DNA of 64,000 nt from Nonomuraea soli (GCF_013761175.1 NZ_JACDUR010000002.1:936816-1000815); one strand, 5' to 3'. Positions 9,307 through 17,577 are shown, counted from the stretch's first letter. Notes: generated by a model from the letters alone, not told the origin. Program-made: numbers and translations.

Positions 9307-10182
9307 GTGGGACAGGTGCGTGTAGCGACCTGGAACGTCAACTCCGTCAAGCAGCGCGTGCCACGCCTGCTGCCGTGGCTCGACCAGCGCAAGCCCGACG
9401 TCGTCTGCCTGCAGGAGACCAAACTCTCCGACGCGGCCTTCACCGAGCTGCTCGGCGGCGAGCTGGCCGCCCGCGGCTACGAGATCGCCGCGCACGGCCA
9501 GCCGCAGTGGAACGGCGTGGCCGTGCTGTCGCGCGTCGGCCTCGACGACGTCGTCACCGGCCTGCCCGGCGGGCCGGGCTTCCCTCATCAGGAGGCCAGA
9601 GTCGTCGCCGCCACCTGCGGCGGGGTGCGCGTGCACTCGGTCTACGTGCCCAACGGCCGCACGCCCGGCTCCGACCATTACCACTACAAGCTCGCCTGGC
9701 TGGCGGCGCTGCGTGAGGTGGTCAAGACGGGGCCGAGGGAGGCGATGGTGTGCGGCGACGTCAACATCGCCCCCGCCGACGCCGACGTCTTCGACCCCGC
9801 GGCCTACGTGGGCTCGACGCACGTCACCGCCCCCGAACGCGCCGCCCTCGCCGACCTGCAGGCGCTCGGGCTGCACGACGTCGTCCGCGACAGGTGGCCC
9901 GACAACCGGATCTTCACCTACTGGGACTATCGGGCGGGCATGTTCCACAAGGACCTCGGCATGCGCATCGACCTGGTGCTCGCCTCCACGCCCGTCGCCG
10001 AGCGGGTGCGCGCGGCGTGGGTCGACCGCCAGGCACGCAAGGGCACGGGGCCCAGCGACCACGCCCCGGTGATCGTCGACCTCGACGAGGCCCCTGACGG
10101 CGACATCGGCCCCGTCGTCCCCCCGCCCTCCGCACCCTCGAAGCGCCGCGGCACGGTGAAACTGCCCCAGTCTCCGGACTGA
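9307..10182 (+). CDS. xthA: Exodeoxyribonuclease III / AP endonuclease
   Basis: DNA repair nuclease acting at abasic sites and on 3' termini. It belongs to the endonuclease/exonuclease/phosphatase family: VATWNVNSVKQR near the N-terminus, DVVCLQETKL with the metal-binding Glu, GDVNIAPAD with the catalytic Asp/Asn pair, and C-terminal GPSDHAPVIVDL with the Asp-His pair. The length is 291 residues, with a short non-conserved proline-rich tail. The start is GTG at 9307; a second in-frame GTG at 9316 is also possible because neither has a convincing ribosome-binding site. It converges with the next gene with only six bases between stops. Confidence 0.93.
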   Translation: MGQVRVATWNVNSVKQRVPRLLPWLDQRKPDVVCLQETKLSDAAFTELLGGELAARGYEIAAHGQPQWNGVAVLSRVGLDDVVTGLPGGPGFPHQEARVVAATCGGVRVHSVYVPNGRTPGSDHYHYKLAWLAALREVVKTGPREAMVCGDVNIAPADADVFDPAAYVGSTHVTAPERAALADLQALGLHDVVRDRWPDNRIFTYWDYRAGMFHKDLGMRIDLVLASTPVAERVRAAWVDRQARKGTGPSDHAPVIVDLDEAPDGDIGPVVPPPSAPSKRRGTVKLPQSPD

Positions 10183-10188
10183 CGACCG

Positions 10189-10662
10189 TCAGACGGCGCC
10201 TCCGCCTGCGCCCTCGCCTGCGCCCTCGCCTCCGTCCTCGGTCTCGCGCTCGGTCTCACCCTTGCGCTCGGTCTCGCCCTTGGCCGCGTCGTAGGCGGCC
10301 ACCGCGCGCTTACCCGCCACCATGCGCCACGCCTGCTCCAGCAGCGCCCCGACCTCCGCCCAGTCGGGCGTGACGGCGTGCATCTCCACCCCCACCCAAT
10401 GCCTGACGTACGCGGGGCGGAAATACCTCTCCCCGTCGCCGGCCATCAGCGTCTCCAGCTCCCCGGGCGGCGCCTTCACCACCAGCGCCAGCCGCCCGTC
10501 ACCGTGGTGGTCGAGCAGCAACCAGGCGATCCTGCGCCGCCCGGCCATGAGGGAGACGTGCCCGAACGACTCCTCGACCTCGACCCCCGGAAGCCCGGAG
10601 ACGAGGTCGAGAAGCCGCGCGTGCACGCGGGAGACGTCGGCGTCCGTCCACGTGGCGACCAT
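10189..10662 (-). CDS. MmcQ/YjbR-family protein
   Basis: A small protein of the MmcQ/YjbR fold (often annotated as DNA-binding; its true role is unsettled). Typical features are the N-terminal helix DVSRVHARLLDLVSGLPG, then EESFGHVSLMAGRRRIAWLL and the C-terminal PDWAEVGALLEQAWRMVA. The ATG at 10662 (157 residues) is preferred; the longest frame starts with TTG at 10692 inside the neighbouring gene. The last ~25 residues are a low-complexity Glu/Gly/Arg tail built from repeats of GETER-like units and are unlikely to be conserved. Confidence 0.82.
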   Translation of the reverse strand: MVATWTDADVSRVHARLLDLVSGLPGVEVEESFGHVSLMAGRRRIAWLLLDHHGDGRLALVVKAPPGELETLMAGDGERYFRPAYVRHWVGVEMHAVTPDWAEVGALLEQAWRMVAGKRAVAAYDAAKGETERKGETERETEDGGEGAGEGAGGGAV

Positions 10663-10672
10663 GCCACTCAGC

Positions 10673-12667
10673 TTAGGAGCCGCCTCCGACAATCCACGGG
10701 GACGGCGCCGGCGGGGCGACCACGGGCGGGCGGTCGTCGCAGGTGATGGTGTTGGGCAGCATCCACGGCGCCAGCCATCCGCCGTCGTTGCCGCCCCGGT
10801 CGTTCAGGGAGAACTCCGAGCCGGTCGGCGGGAAGTTGAACGAGCCGCAGTTGTTCACCCCGACCGCCCCGACGTTGCGGGCGTCGACGTTTTCGAAGGT
10901 GGCCGAGCCCTTCACACGGGCGCTGACGACCGACGTGCCGGTGCCGTCGACGCGGATGTCCTTGAAGTGCACGTTGCTGATCGAGTAGAGGTCCTTCACC
11001 GACCACTCGCTGACCAGCATGATCGCGTTGTAGGTGTTGTCGAGGAAGTGGTTGCCCACGACCTGGATGTCGGCCTCGATGTTCTTCTCCAGCGCGTAGA
11101 ACCAGATCGCGCCCAGCCCGATCTTCCAGTTCAGCTCGAAGGTGCCGGAGCGCACGGTCGTGTTGTTCGTGATCCACATCGAGCCGGTGAAGGGCTCGGC
11201 GCCGAAGCGGGAGCCGACCTGGATGGCGCTGCCCTCACGGATCGGGTCGGCGACGAGGTTGTTGGAGATCGTGTTGTCCGTTCCTCCGTAGATCGCGATG
11301 CCGTTGGCGAGCACGGGCGTCTGGATCGTGTTGCGGTCGAAGACGTTGCGGGCGTTGGCGGACTTCTCCGACCACATCGCGAGGCCGTCGTCGCCGGTGT
11401 TGCGGACGAAGTTGTTCGACACGACCGAGTCGGTGACGCCGGTATGGAAGTTCAGGGCGTCGGCGATCTGGTCGACGATGATGTTGCCGCTGATCCTGAC
11501 CTTCGACATCGGCCCGTCGAACCAGAGGCCGACCTTGGTGTGGCGGATGTGCAGGCCGGTGACGCTGGAGTCGCTCATCGCGCCGCCGATGCCGTTGACC
11601 TGGTCGGTGTCGATGCGCTCGCGCACGTCGCCCTCGATCGCGAAGCCCTTCAGGTGCACGTTGCGGCTGCCGCCCTCGGAGGCGGGCTTGCCGTAGAAGC
11701 CGACGCCGGTGTGCACGGAACCGTCGGGCAGCGGCTCGTCGAGGGTGACCTGCTTGCCCCTGATGATCGTGTACCAGTTGCCCGCGCCCTCGATGGTCAC
11801 GTCGTCGACGACGATGTGCCGGTTGACCTGGTAGACGCCCGGCGGGACGTACACCTTCAGCCCCTTGCGCTTGGCGAAGGCGATCGCCTTGTCGAAGGCG
11901 TCGGCCGACTCGCGCCGCCCGCTCGGGTCGGCCCCGAACAGCAGCACGTTCGCCGCCTTCAGGTTCACGTACGGCAGGCCGACGAGCTCGCTGTCGAGCA
12001 GGTCGATCACCGTCCACTCGGCGCCCGCCGCCGCGGTCAGCCGCACCCGGTCACCGGCCTGGTACTTCCTGCCCAGCAGCAGCCGCTGCTCGTCGTAGAA
12101 GTGCGAGGGACGGAACGGCTTGGCGAAGACCGGCCTGGGGTCGGTCGCGGCGGGCACGCACGCACACTCGGTCACCCACCAGTCGGGGTGCAGCAGGTCG
12201 CCCTGGGGGTCATTGCTGAACGGGTACTGGTTGTACAGCCAGGAGTACTGCGAGGTCAGCGTCATGATGCGCTTGTCGCGCCCGTTGACGCTCACCTCCA
12301 GCGGCGCGGTGATGCCCCCGCCGCCGGGGGAGTCGGGGATGCTGTAGCGCACGGTGATCGCGTTGGCCGCGCTCGGCAGCGTGAACTCGACGTGCTGGCC
12401 CGGCGCGAGCCTGACCGCCTTCCGCCCCGAGGCCTCCGACGGCAGCGTGTAGGCCGTGCGGTCCGGCCCGATGACCGTCCCGCTGGTCGCGGCGTTCTCC
12501 GCCTCCTGCTCGGCGAAGGCCACGCCGGCGCCTCGCCCGGCCACCAGAGCGGGGTCGAGCGCCGCCCTGGTCACCACCGGAGCCTGCGCCCGAGCCTGGG
12601 CGACGGCCGGGGGAGTTCCGGCCACCAGGACCGCCGCGGCCGTCAGAACTGTCGCTAAAGCGCGCAT
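10673..12667 (-). CDS. Secreted right-handed beta-helix protein, probable GH87-like glucanase
   Basis: A 664-residue exported protein. Residues 1-23 form a Sec signal peptide (cleavage near AVA-QA). Residues ~45-160 resemble a carbohydrate-binding jelly-roll module of the CBM6/35 type (AEQEAEN start). The rest is a parallel beta-helix rich in N/V/T ladder repeats. Asp403 (QIADALNFH) and Asp426-Asp427 (NTGDDGLAMWS) have the Asp-x22-Asp-Asp spacing I recall for the catalytic triad of GH87 alpha-1,3-glucanases (mycodextranases). It likely attacks alpha-1,3-glucan of fungal walls or dental-type polymers. The beta-helix assignment is firm, the exact GH family less so; pectate-lyase or GH28-related folds are alternatives. 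Confidence 0.75.
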   Translation of the reverse strand: MRALATVLTAAAVLVAGTPPAVAQARAQAPVVTRAALDPALVAGRGAGVAFAEQEAENAATSGTVIGPDRTAYTLPSEASGRKAVRLAPGQHVEFTLPSAANAITVRYSIPDSPGGGGITAPLEVSVNGRDKRIMTLTSQYSWLYNQYPFSNDPQGDLLHPDWWVTECACVPAATDPRPVFAKPFRPSHFYDEQRLLLGRKYQAGDRVRLTAAAGAEWTVIDLLDSELVGLPYVNLKAANVLLFGADPSGRRESADAFDKAIAFAKRKGLKVYVPPGVYQVNRHIVVDDVTIEGAGNWYTIIRGKQVTLDEPLPDGSVHTGVGFYGKPASEGGSRNVHLKGFAIEGDVRERIDTDQVNGIGGAMSDSSVTGLHIRHTKVGLWFDGPMSKVRISGNIIVDQIADALNFHTGVTDSVVSNNFVRNTGDDGLAMWSEKSANARNVFDRNTIQTPVLANGIAIYGGTDNTISNNLVADPIREGSAIQVGSRFGAEPFTGSMWITNNTTVRSGTFELNWKIGLGAIWFYALEKNIEADIQVVGNHFLDNTYNAIMLVSEWSVKDLYSISNVHFKDIRVDGTGTSVVSARVKGSATFENVDARNVGAVGVNNCGSFNFPPTGSEFSLNDRGGNDGGWLAPWMLPNTITCDDRPPVVAPPAPSPWIVGGGS

Positions 12668-12680
12668 CGCACACTCGTTT

Positions 12681-12774
12681 CTGTCGGGGGGTGAGCCGAC
12701 AGTAGGCGACGCGCAGACATCTCACAAGAGATGCGCAGTATTTTTCAGATGGTTGCTATGTATTTGCAATCAAC
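12681..12774 (-). promoter_or_regulatory. Upstream region of the beta-helix gene with three inverted repeats
   Basis: The AT-richer gap between the beta-helix gene start and the helicase stop holds three symmetrical elements. CTGTCGG/CCGACAG lies at 12681-12687 and 12696-12702. CATCTC/GAGATG lies at 12718-12723 and 12728-12733 with a four-base loop. A GTTGCTATG element at 12752-12760 is followed by GCAA at 12766-12769. The last resembles a site at 36632. They are placed to be operator and leader elements of the minus-strand gene. No confident -35/-10 pair could be fixed. Confidence 0.4.
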
Positions 12775-12776
12775 GG

Positions 12777-14129
12777 TCATGGACATGAGATCCGATGCTT
12801 GGCGAGATGGGCGAGCAGCGCCTGGTTGGCCTCCCAGCCGTCAGGGAAGGCGACCGGCACGTCCAGGTGCACGGGCTCGGTCGACGGGTGGGCGTCGAGC
12901 ACGTCGGGAATGCCGGCGCGGGCGACGACGACGCACGCGTGGCGGTGCCGTGAGGTCAGCACGCAGAGCCGTCCGGGGGCGAGGTGGAAGTCGGTGACGT
13001 CGCGGCGGCCCGACATGGGGTGCAGGACGACCGTCACGTCGTACTCGCGGCCCTGCAGCCGGTTGGCGGTGTCGACGGTGACCCCGGCGGGCAGACCGGC
13101 CGCCCTGATGGCGGCGACCTGGTCGCGGTGGGCGGCGCCGACCGCGACCCGGTCGGCGGTCAGCGGCCGGGAGCCGTGCTCGTCGTGCGTCGTGCCGCCG
13201 CGCTCCAGCAGCCGGGCGACGAGGCGGACGATGGCCTCGACGGCCTCGGCGTCGGTGCGCATGGTGTGACGGGCGGGCAGCTCCAGCAGGGCCCACCCCG
13301 ACGACGCGGCCTCGTCGATGGCGAGGTCGACGGCGGACCCCATGGCGAGGTCGACCGCGGACCCGGTGGCGGACCCGCTGGCGGACCCCGTGCCGGAGCC
13401 CGTCGCGGACCCCATGGCAGCCTCAAGGGCGGGGAACTCGAGCCGCCGGTCACCGAACCCGGTTCCCGAGGTGAAGCCGGTGAACGGGTAGAACGCGTCG
13501 GACACGACCGGCGCCGCCGAGGCGGGCAGCCGCCACGACACCGGCAGCCGGTGCACCGGCAGCTCCGGGTTGTGCCGCCGCAGCACCGACACCGCGCTCT
13601 GCACCGGATCCCACGACAACCCCGTCCACCGCTCGCCCTCCACCGGCGAGAACGGGTCGAGCTGCCCGGGATCGCCCACGAACAGCGCCCGCTCGAACCG
13701 CCCGGCCACGCGCAGCAGCATGTCGGAGCGCATCTGGTAGGCCTCGTCGACGATCGCCCAGTCCCACCGCCCGTCGCTCAGCGTCGCCCACTTGGCGGAG
13801 GTGGCGATGGTCACCGCGGGCTCGCCCAGCTCGCCGACCTTGCCGGCGATCGTCACGTTGGGCCGCAGCACCCGCTCGCTGGGCTTGTAGGAGGTGGCCG
13901 ACAGGCGGCCGATGGCGAGCGTGGGTTCCTTGGACGACAGGCGGTCGATCAGGTCGTCGACCTGCTCGTTCACCTGCGCGATGATCATCAGGCGTTCGCC
14001 GAGCGCGGCCAGGTGGCGGGCGGCGGTGACGACGAGCGTCGACTTGCCGGCCCCGGGAGGCGAGTCGACGATCACCCCGCGATGCCGGCGGCTCGTCAGG
14101 TCGGCGAGCACCTCATCGACGATCGTCAT
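12777..14129 (-). CDS. SF1B (Upf1/Dna2-like) helicase core protein
   Basis: A compact ATP-dependent helicase core, 450 residues. Motif I SPPGAGKST is near residue 24, motif II WAIVDEAYQ, motif III VGDPGQLDPF, motif IV region LPVSWRLPASA, motif V TANRLQGREYDVTVV and motif VI LCVLTSRHRHACVVV. These match the DNA2/NAM7/UPF1 group, but the N-terminal 1B domain is absent. The ATG at 14129 overlaps the previous stop (ATGA), showing translational coupling. An in-frame repeat insert of MGSATGSGTGS/AVDLAMGS type (~13314-13419) sits between the two RecA-like lobes. It is third gene of a nuclease-fold/unknown/helicase cassette, so a role in DNA end processing, repair or defence is likely. Confidence 0.85.
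   Translation of the reverse strand: MTIVDEVLADLTSRRHRGVIVDSPPGAGKSTLVVTAARHLAALGERLMIIAQVNEQVDDLIDRLSSKEPTLAIGRLSATSYKPSERVLRPNVTIAGKVGELGEPAVTIATSAKWATLSDGRWDWAIVDEAYQMRSDMLLRVAGRFERALFVGDPGQLDPFSPVEGERWTGLSWDPVQSAVSVLRRHNPELPVHRLPVSWRLPASAAPVVSDAFYPFTGFTSGTGFGDRRLEFPALEAAMGSATGSGTGSASGSATGSAVDLAMGSAVDLAIDEAASSGWALLELPARHTMRTDAEAVEAIVRLVARLLERGGTTHDEHGSRPLTADRVAVGAAHRDQVAAIRAAGLPAGVTVDTANRLQGREYDVTVVLHPMSGRRDVTDFHLAPGRLCVLTSRHRHACVVVARAGIPDVLDAHPSTEPVHLDVPVAFPDGWEANQALLAHLAKHRISCP
13314..13419 (-). repeat. In-frame low-complexity repeat inside the helicase gene
   Basis: Degenerate tandem units of 12-24 bases encode alternating GSATGS/GTGSAS and two copies of AVDLAMGS/AVDLAIDE. The units keep the reading frame and lie between the ATPase lobes, probably as a flexible surface loop. 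Such repeats are prone to length change between strains. Confidence 0.7.
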
Positions 14130-15562
14130 GCCCATTCCTCCACGGCGTCCTCCTCGGCGGGCACGTACTCGGGCGGCGGCCCGCCGTGCGTCCAGGGCGT
14201 CTCCTCCCGCTCGGGGAAGGTCGCGGGCTGCTGGAAGTCCCTCTTCAGGGTCGTGAAGGCGACCCTGCCCTCGGGAAGCGGCGCGGGTTTGGTGAGCGTG
14301 CCCATGCCCTTGGAGATCTCGACGGTGATCAGGGCGCCGTCGAGGGTGTGCACGGTGCCGCCCAGCTCGGGGCGTTCGACGCAGGTGACCTCGTCGCCGG
14401 CCGCGAGCCGTACCGGGTCGGTGGTCGAGACCGTCACCAGCGGGCGCAGCAGCTTGCGGTTCTTGTCGCTGAGCACGATCCTGCCCGGCTCGGCTCCCAC
14501 CACCTCGCCGGTGAACGCCTGCCCTTTCAGCCGGTGCTCGGCCATCAGCAGCGGGTCGTCGAAGGCTCGCGCCACCTCGTAGCCGGCCTGGGCGCGCTCC
14601 AGCTTGTCGAGCCGGGCCGCGGCGGCGACGGCGCTGTCGCGGCGGGGCTGCGGGTGGGACTCGGCGAAGGAGGCGGCGAAGCCGGTGTAGGAGGCGCGGT
14701 CGCCCTCCCAGCGGGAGGCCACGCTCGCTCCGGCGGGCAGCTCGCGCAGCAGGTCGACGGCCTGCCACACCAGCCGCCACGTCGGCTCCAGCTGGGTCAG
14801 CAGGGCGTCGGCGATCTTCTCCTCGACCGGGGTGCCCTCGTCGTGCGCGCGGATGAGGGGCTCCAGCACCGCGTTGTCGAAGCCGGGATCCGTGGCGGGC
14901 CCGGCGGGCGGCAGGTGGGCGGGGTCCTCCGCACGCAGCGCCGCCTGCGGCCCGTCGGTGATCCAGCCCAGCAGGGCGCCCAGGTTGGCGTCCTCCAGTG
15001 AGCTCTGCCCGGTCGCCCAGTGCAGCGACAGCGCCTCGGTCGCGGTCAGCAGCAGGCACGAGCCGGGATGCTCCGACCGGTCGGCCAGGAAGGTCAGCCA
15101 CCGGCCCAGCGACGGCACGCCCGGATCGACCGGATAGGGCCCGTCGGTCCTGCGGAAGCGGGTCGAGCGGCCCAGCAGCTTCAGGAAGGCCGCGCCCGGC
15201 CGGTTGGGGACGATCAGCTGCGGCGCGTCCAGGCTGCGTTCGTACGGCTCGCCGCGTTTGGGCTCGACCGTCTCCGTGGCGCCGGAGAAACCCTCCAGAT
15301 ACGGCACCAGCAGCCCGGCCAGCTCCGCGGCGAAGGCGAAACGCAGGTCACGGTTGCGCGGTTGCGGCACGGTCAGCAGCGCCGGATGCTCGCGGTCGGC
15401 GCCGACGAGCGCGCCCAGCGGCGCGTTGGCCTCACCGGCGAGGCCGAGCGGGATGACGACCATCGGGCGCTCGGCCAGGTGCACGTGGCGCACGGTCGCC
15501 ACGCGCTGCGCGCGGCCCTGCCGTACCGCCTCGATCCTGGCCAGGGCGGTCAGCACGCTCAC
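14126..15562 (-). CDS. Unknown protein of the nuclease/helicase cassette, C-terminal 1B-like barrel
   Basis: I do not recognise this 478-residue protein as a whole. The GTG at 15562 overlaps the upstream stop (GTGA). The frame is open further upstream, but that part lies inside the preceding gene. Residues ~1-330 are mixed alpha/beta with no catalytic motif I can name. Residues ~360-440 (FTGEVVGAEPGRIVLSDKN, then AAGDEVTCVERPELGG and TVEISKGMG) look like the small beta-barrel that precedes motif I in UPF1/IGHMBP2/Dna2-type helicases. The next gene begins with motif I and lacks this domain, so the two products probably assemble into one helicase. This is inference from sequence pattern. Confidence 0.75.
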   Translation of the reverse strand: MSVLTALARIEAVRQGRAQRVATVRHVHLAERPMVVIPLGLAGEANAPLGALVGADREHPALLTVPQPRNRDLRFAFAAELAGLLVPYLEGFSGATETVEPKRGEPYERSLDAPQLIVPNRPGAAFLKLLGRSTRFRRTDGPYPVDPGVPSLGRWLTFLADRSEHPGSCLLLTATEALSLHWATGQSSLEDANLGALLGWITDGPQAALRAEDPAHLPPAGPATDPGFDNAVLEPLIRAHDEGTPVEEKIADALLTQLEPTWRLVWQAVDLLRELPAGASVASRWEGDRASYTGFAASFAESHPQPRRDSAVAAAARLDKLERAQAGYEVARAFDDPLLMAEHRLKGQAFTGEVVGAEPGRIVLSDKNRKLLRPLVTVSTTDPVRLAAGDEVTCVERPELGGTVHTLDGALITVEISKGMGTLTKPAPLPEGRVAFTTLKRDFQQPATFPEREETPWTHGGPPPEYVPAEEDAVEEWA

Positions 15563-16608
15563 CGGTCGCCGCCCGCGGGGATCAGGATCTCCTCGCGCAC
15601 GGACCTGGCGAAGCGGAGCAGCTCGGCGATCTCCGGGTGCCCCGCGGGGTCGCCGCCGTCGGCGAGCGCGAGCACGGCCTCGATCCCGGCGATGCCGCCC
15701 ACCTCGTCGCGCACGGTGCGGCCCAGCCGGTCGGTGCTGCCGTGTGCCTCGTGGCGGCAGAAGAAGGCCAGCTCGCACGCCGCCATGCATTCGGGCGCGT
15801 AGCGTGCGCCGATGCAGGCGATGTCGCGCTCCAGGTGCTCGTTGCCGGGATCGAACGAGACGCCTTCCGGCACGAGGTCGGCGGCGCGGGTCAGGCGCGA
15901 CAGCTGGCGGCGCAGCACGCCGAGCTGCTTGCGCACGTCGACGAGCGTGGCGGTGGGGCGGTTGGCGAAGTTCTCCGGGCAGACGAGCACGACCTCGTGC
16001 GAGACCCGGCCGGTTCCGGCCAGTTCGGTCAGGGCGTGGGTGTACACGGCCGCCTCGCGGGCCGCGGCGGCCACCTTGCGCCCGTCGGCCTGGCCGTCGA
16101 TCACGGGGAACGACTTGATCGCGACCACGTGGAACCGGCCGCCGGCGGCGAAGAGGACCACGTCGGGGTCGAGCGTCACCCGCTGCCCGGCGATCTCCAC
16201 GCCGAGCAGCGGATGGTCGTGGAGGGCCGGGCCGGCCGCGTCGCCCGTCACCGCCGCGCGGGTGGCGGCGTCGGCTCCGCGCAGGTCCTCGTAGCGCGCC
16301 GTGACGGGGCCGAGCCCGAGGCGCTCGCCCACCAGCCGCGCCAGCTCGGCCGCGCCGCCGGCCTTCACCTGCGCCTCGAAGGCCCTGGCCCGGGTGATGG
16401 CGAACGTCGACTGCCCGAAGCGGGCGGGAAAGCCCAGCCGCGCCGCGGTGCGGTCCTTGTCGACGCCCGCGGCGTCGAGCACCGCGCGCCGGTCGCAGCC
16501 GGGATTGGCGGCCAGCGCGGCGATGCTGCGCGCGTTGTGGTCGACGGGCGCGGCATCGCCTCTGACGGAAGCGAGCAGGTCAGCGGGCGGGTCAGCGGGC
16601 AGGGTCAC
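15559..16608 (-). CDS. RecB/Cas4-like PD-(D/E)XK-fold protein with four conserved-type cysteines
   Basis: A 349-residue protein with a plausible nuclease fold. The central pattern LDPDVVLF (Asp147, Asp149) followed by HVVAIKSF (Lys165) and a helix REAAVYTHAL matches the PD-(D/E)XK core of RecB, Cas4 and Dna2. The acidic residue of the last motif is replaced by Ala163. Cys38 lies before the core; Cys274, Cys278 and Cys284 (with Cys265 nearby) follow it. This recalls the iron-sulfur arrangement of AddB/Cas4/Dna2, where one N-terminal Cys joins three C-terminal ones. GTG start at 16608. First gene of a three-gene coupled cassette. The nuclease activity is uncertain because of the substituted acid. 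Confidence 0.75.
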   Translation of the reverse strand: MTLPADPPADLLASVRGDAAPVDHNARSIAALAANPGCDRRAVLDAAGVDKDRTAARLGFPARFGQSTFAITRARAFEAQVKAGGAAELARLVGERLGLGPVTARYEDLRGADAATRAAVTGDAAGPALHDHPLLGVEIAGQRVTLDPDVVLFAAGGRFHVVAIKSFPVIDGQADGRKVAAAAREAAVYTHALTELAGTGRVSHEVVLVCPENFANRPTATLVDVRKQLGVLRRQLSRLTRAADLVPEGVSFDPGNEHLERDIACIGARYAPECMAACELAFFCRHEAHGSTDRLGRTVRDEVGGIAGIEAVLALADGGDPAGHPEIAELLRFARSVREEILIPAGGDR

Positions 16609-16644
16609 AGATCTTGAGCGTAGCGGCCCGCCGGGAGTGCCGTC

Positions 16645-17532
16645 CTACTTTCCCGGACCGGTCATGCGCACGTCGCCCTTGGACGACAGCACGAACACCT
16701 GCCAGTTGTAGTAGGCGTAGTAGACCTCCGGGTCGCGCTCGATGGCGGCGGCGTGCGCGAGCACGGCGTCGACGTAGCGGGTGTCGTGGTTGTAGTGCCA
16801 GATCGCCTTGCGATAGTCGCGCGGCGCCCCGGTGGCCTTGAGGTAGTTGGCGGCGGCCATGATGGCGTCGCGGGCGTCGTGCACGTCGCCGCCCATGCCG
16901 TACGCCTTCCACGTGCCCGGCATGAACTGCATCGGCCCCTGCGCCCCGGTGGAGCTGGAGGAGGTGATGCGGCCGAACTTCGTCTCCACCAGGATGATCG
17001 CCGCCAGCACCTGCCAGTCGACGCCGAACCGCTTCTCGGCGGCGACCATGTGACCGCGCAGCCGCTTGGCGGGCAGCGGGTCGACGAACTTGAGCTTCCC
17101 GCGCTGCGCGGCGGTGATGGGATGGGCCATCGACAGCAGCTTGGAGACGGCGGTGACGCTGTCTCGCGCCTCGGCCCGCAGCGCCTGGGGCAGCCTGGCG
17201 ATGGTCGCCGTGGCCAGCTTCGAGCTGCGCGCCATCGTCCGGTAGGCGCGCTGCTGGTGGAGGGCGAGCAGTTGCAGCTGCTTCGAGGGCTCGCTGCTCT
17301 TGTCCCACGCGTCGAGGGCGGCGTGCAGGCGCGGCGTGGTCTGCTTCAGCGCGGCGGCCAGCTTGGCGGGATCGGTGGGGATGCGCACGTCGGCGGCGGG
17401 CGCGACCGGCGACGACTCGGGCACGGGAATCGGGGTGGTGCTGGTCAGCGGGGTGGCGGACCTGGGCGCCGCGGCCACTCCGCCGCATCCGGTGAGCAGC
17501 AGGGTCGCCAGGGATGCCGTGACCAGTCTCAT
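16645..17532 (-). CDS. Lytic murein transglycosylase, lipoprotein
   Basis: Cleaves peptidoglycan glycan strands with formation of 1,6-anhydro ends, acting at the outer face of the membrane. Residues 1-16 are a lipoprotein signal with lipobox LLTGC (Cys16). After a Pro/Thr/Ser-rich linker and a helical region, the SLT-type catalytic domain begins near residue 155. The general acid is Glu183 (ILVETKFG), followed by GAQGPMQFMPGTW and the late NYLKATG and YNHDTRYV motifs of MltB-like enzymes. The ATG at 17532 is preceded by an AAGG ribosome-binding site. It lies 36 bases upstream of the nuclease-like gene on the same strand, so co-transcription is possible, though a functional link is not obvious. 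Confidence 0.88.
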   Translation of the reverse strand: MRLVTASLATLLLTGCGGVAAAPRSATPLTSTTPIPVPESSPVAPAADVRIPTDPAKLAAALKQTTPRLHAALDAWDKSSEPSKQLQLLALHQQRAYRTMARSSKLATATIARLPQALRAEARDSVTAVSKLLSMAHPITAAQRGKLKFVDPLPAKRLRGHMVAAEKRFGVDWQVLAAIILVETKFGRITSSSSTGAQGPMQFMPGTWKAYGMGGDVHDARDAIMAAANYLKATGAPRDYRKAIWHYNHDTRYVDAVLAHAAAIERDPEVYYAYYNWQVFVLSSKGDVRMTGPGK

Positions 17533-17577
17533 GCCGCCTTACGGTAGCGGAGGATGACAGGCCCGGCTCCGCGAGTG

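Noticed and set aside
10322..12658. A plus-strand open frame of 778 codons opposite the beta-helix gene
   Set aside because: The minus-strand product has a signal peptide, a carbohydrate-binding module and beta-helix motifs. The plus-strand frame is Val/Asp/Arg-rich shadow.
14126..14135. A frameshift splitting one helicase gene into two
   Set aside because: The junction is a clean ATGA stop-start overlap like the preceding GTGA. The three-gene organisation looks evolved, not broken. A distant ancestral fission remains possible.
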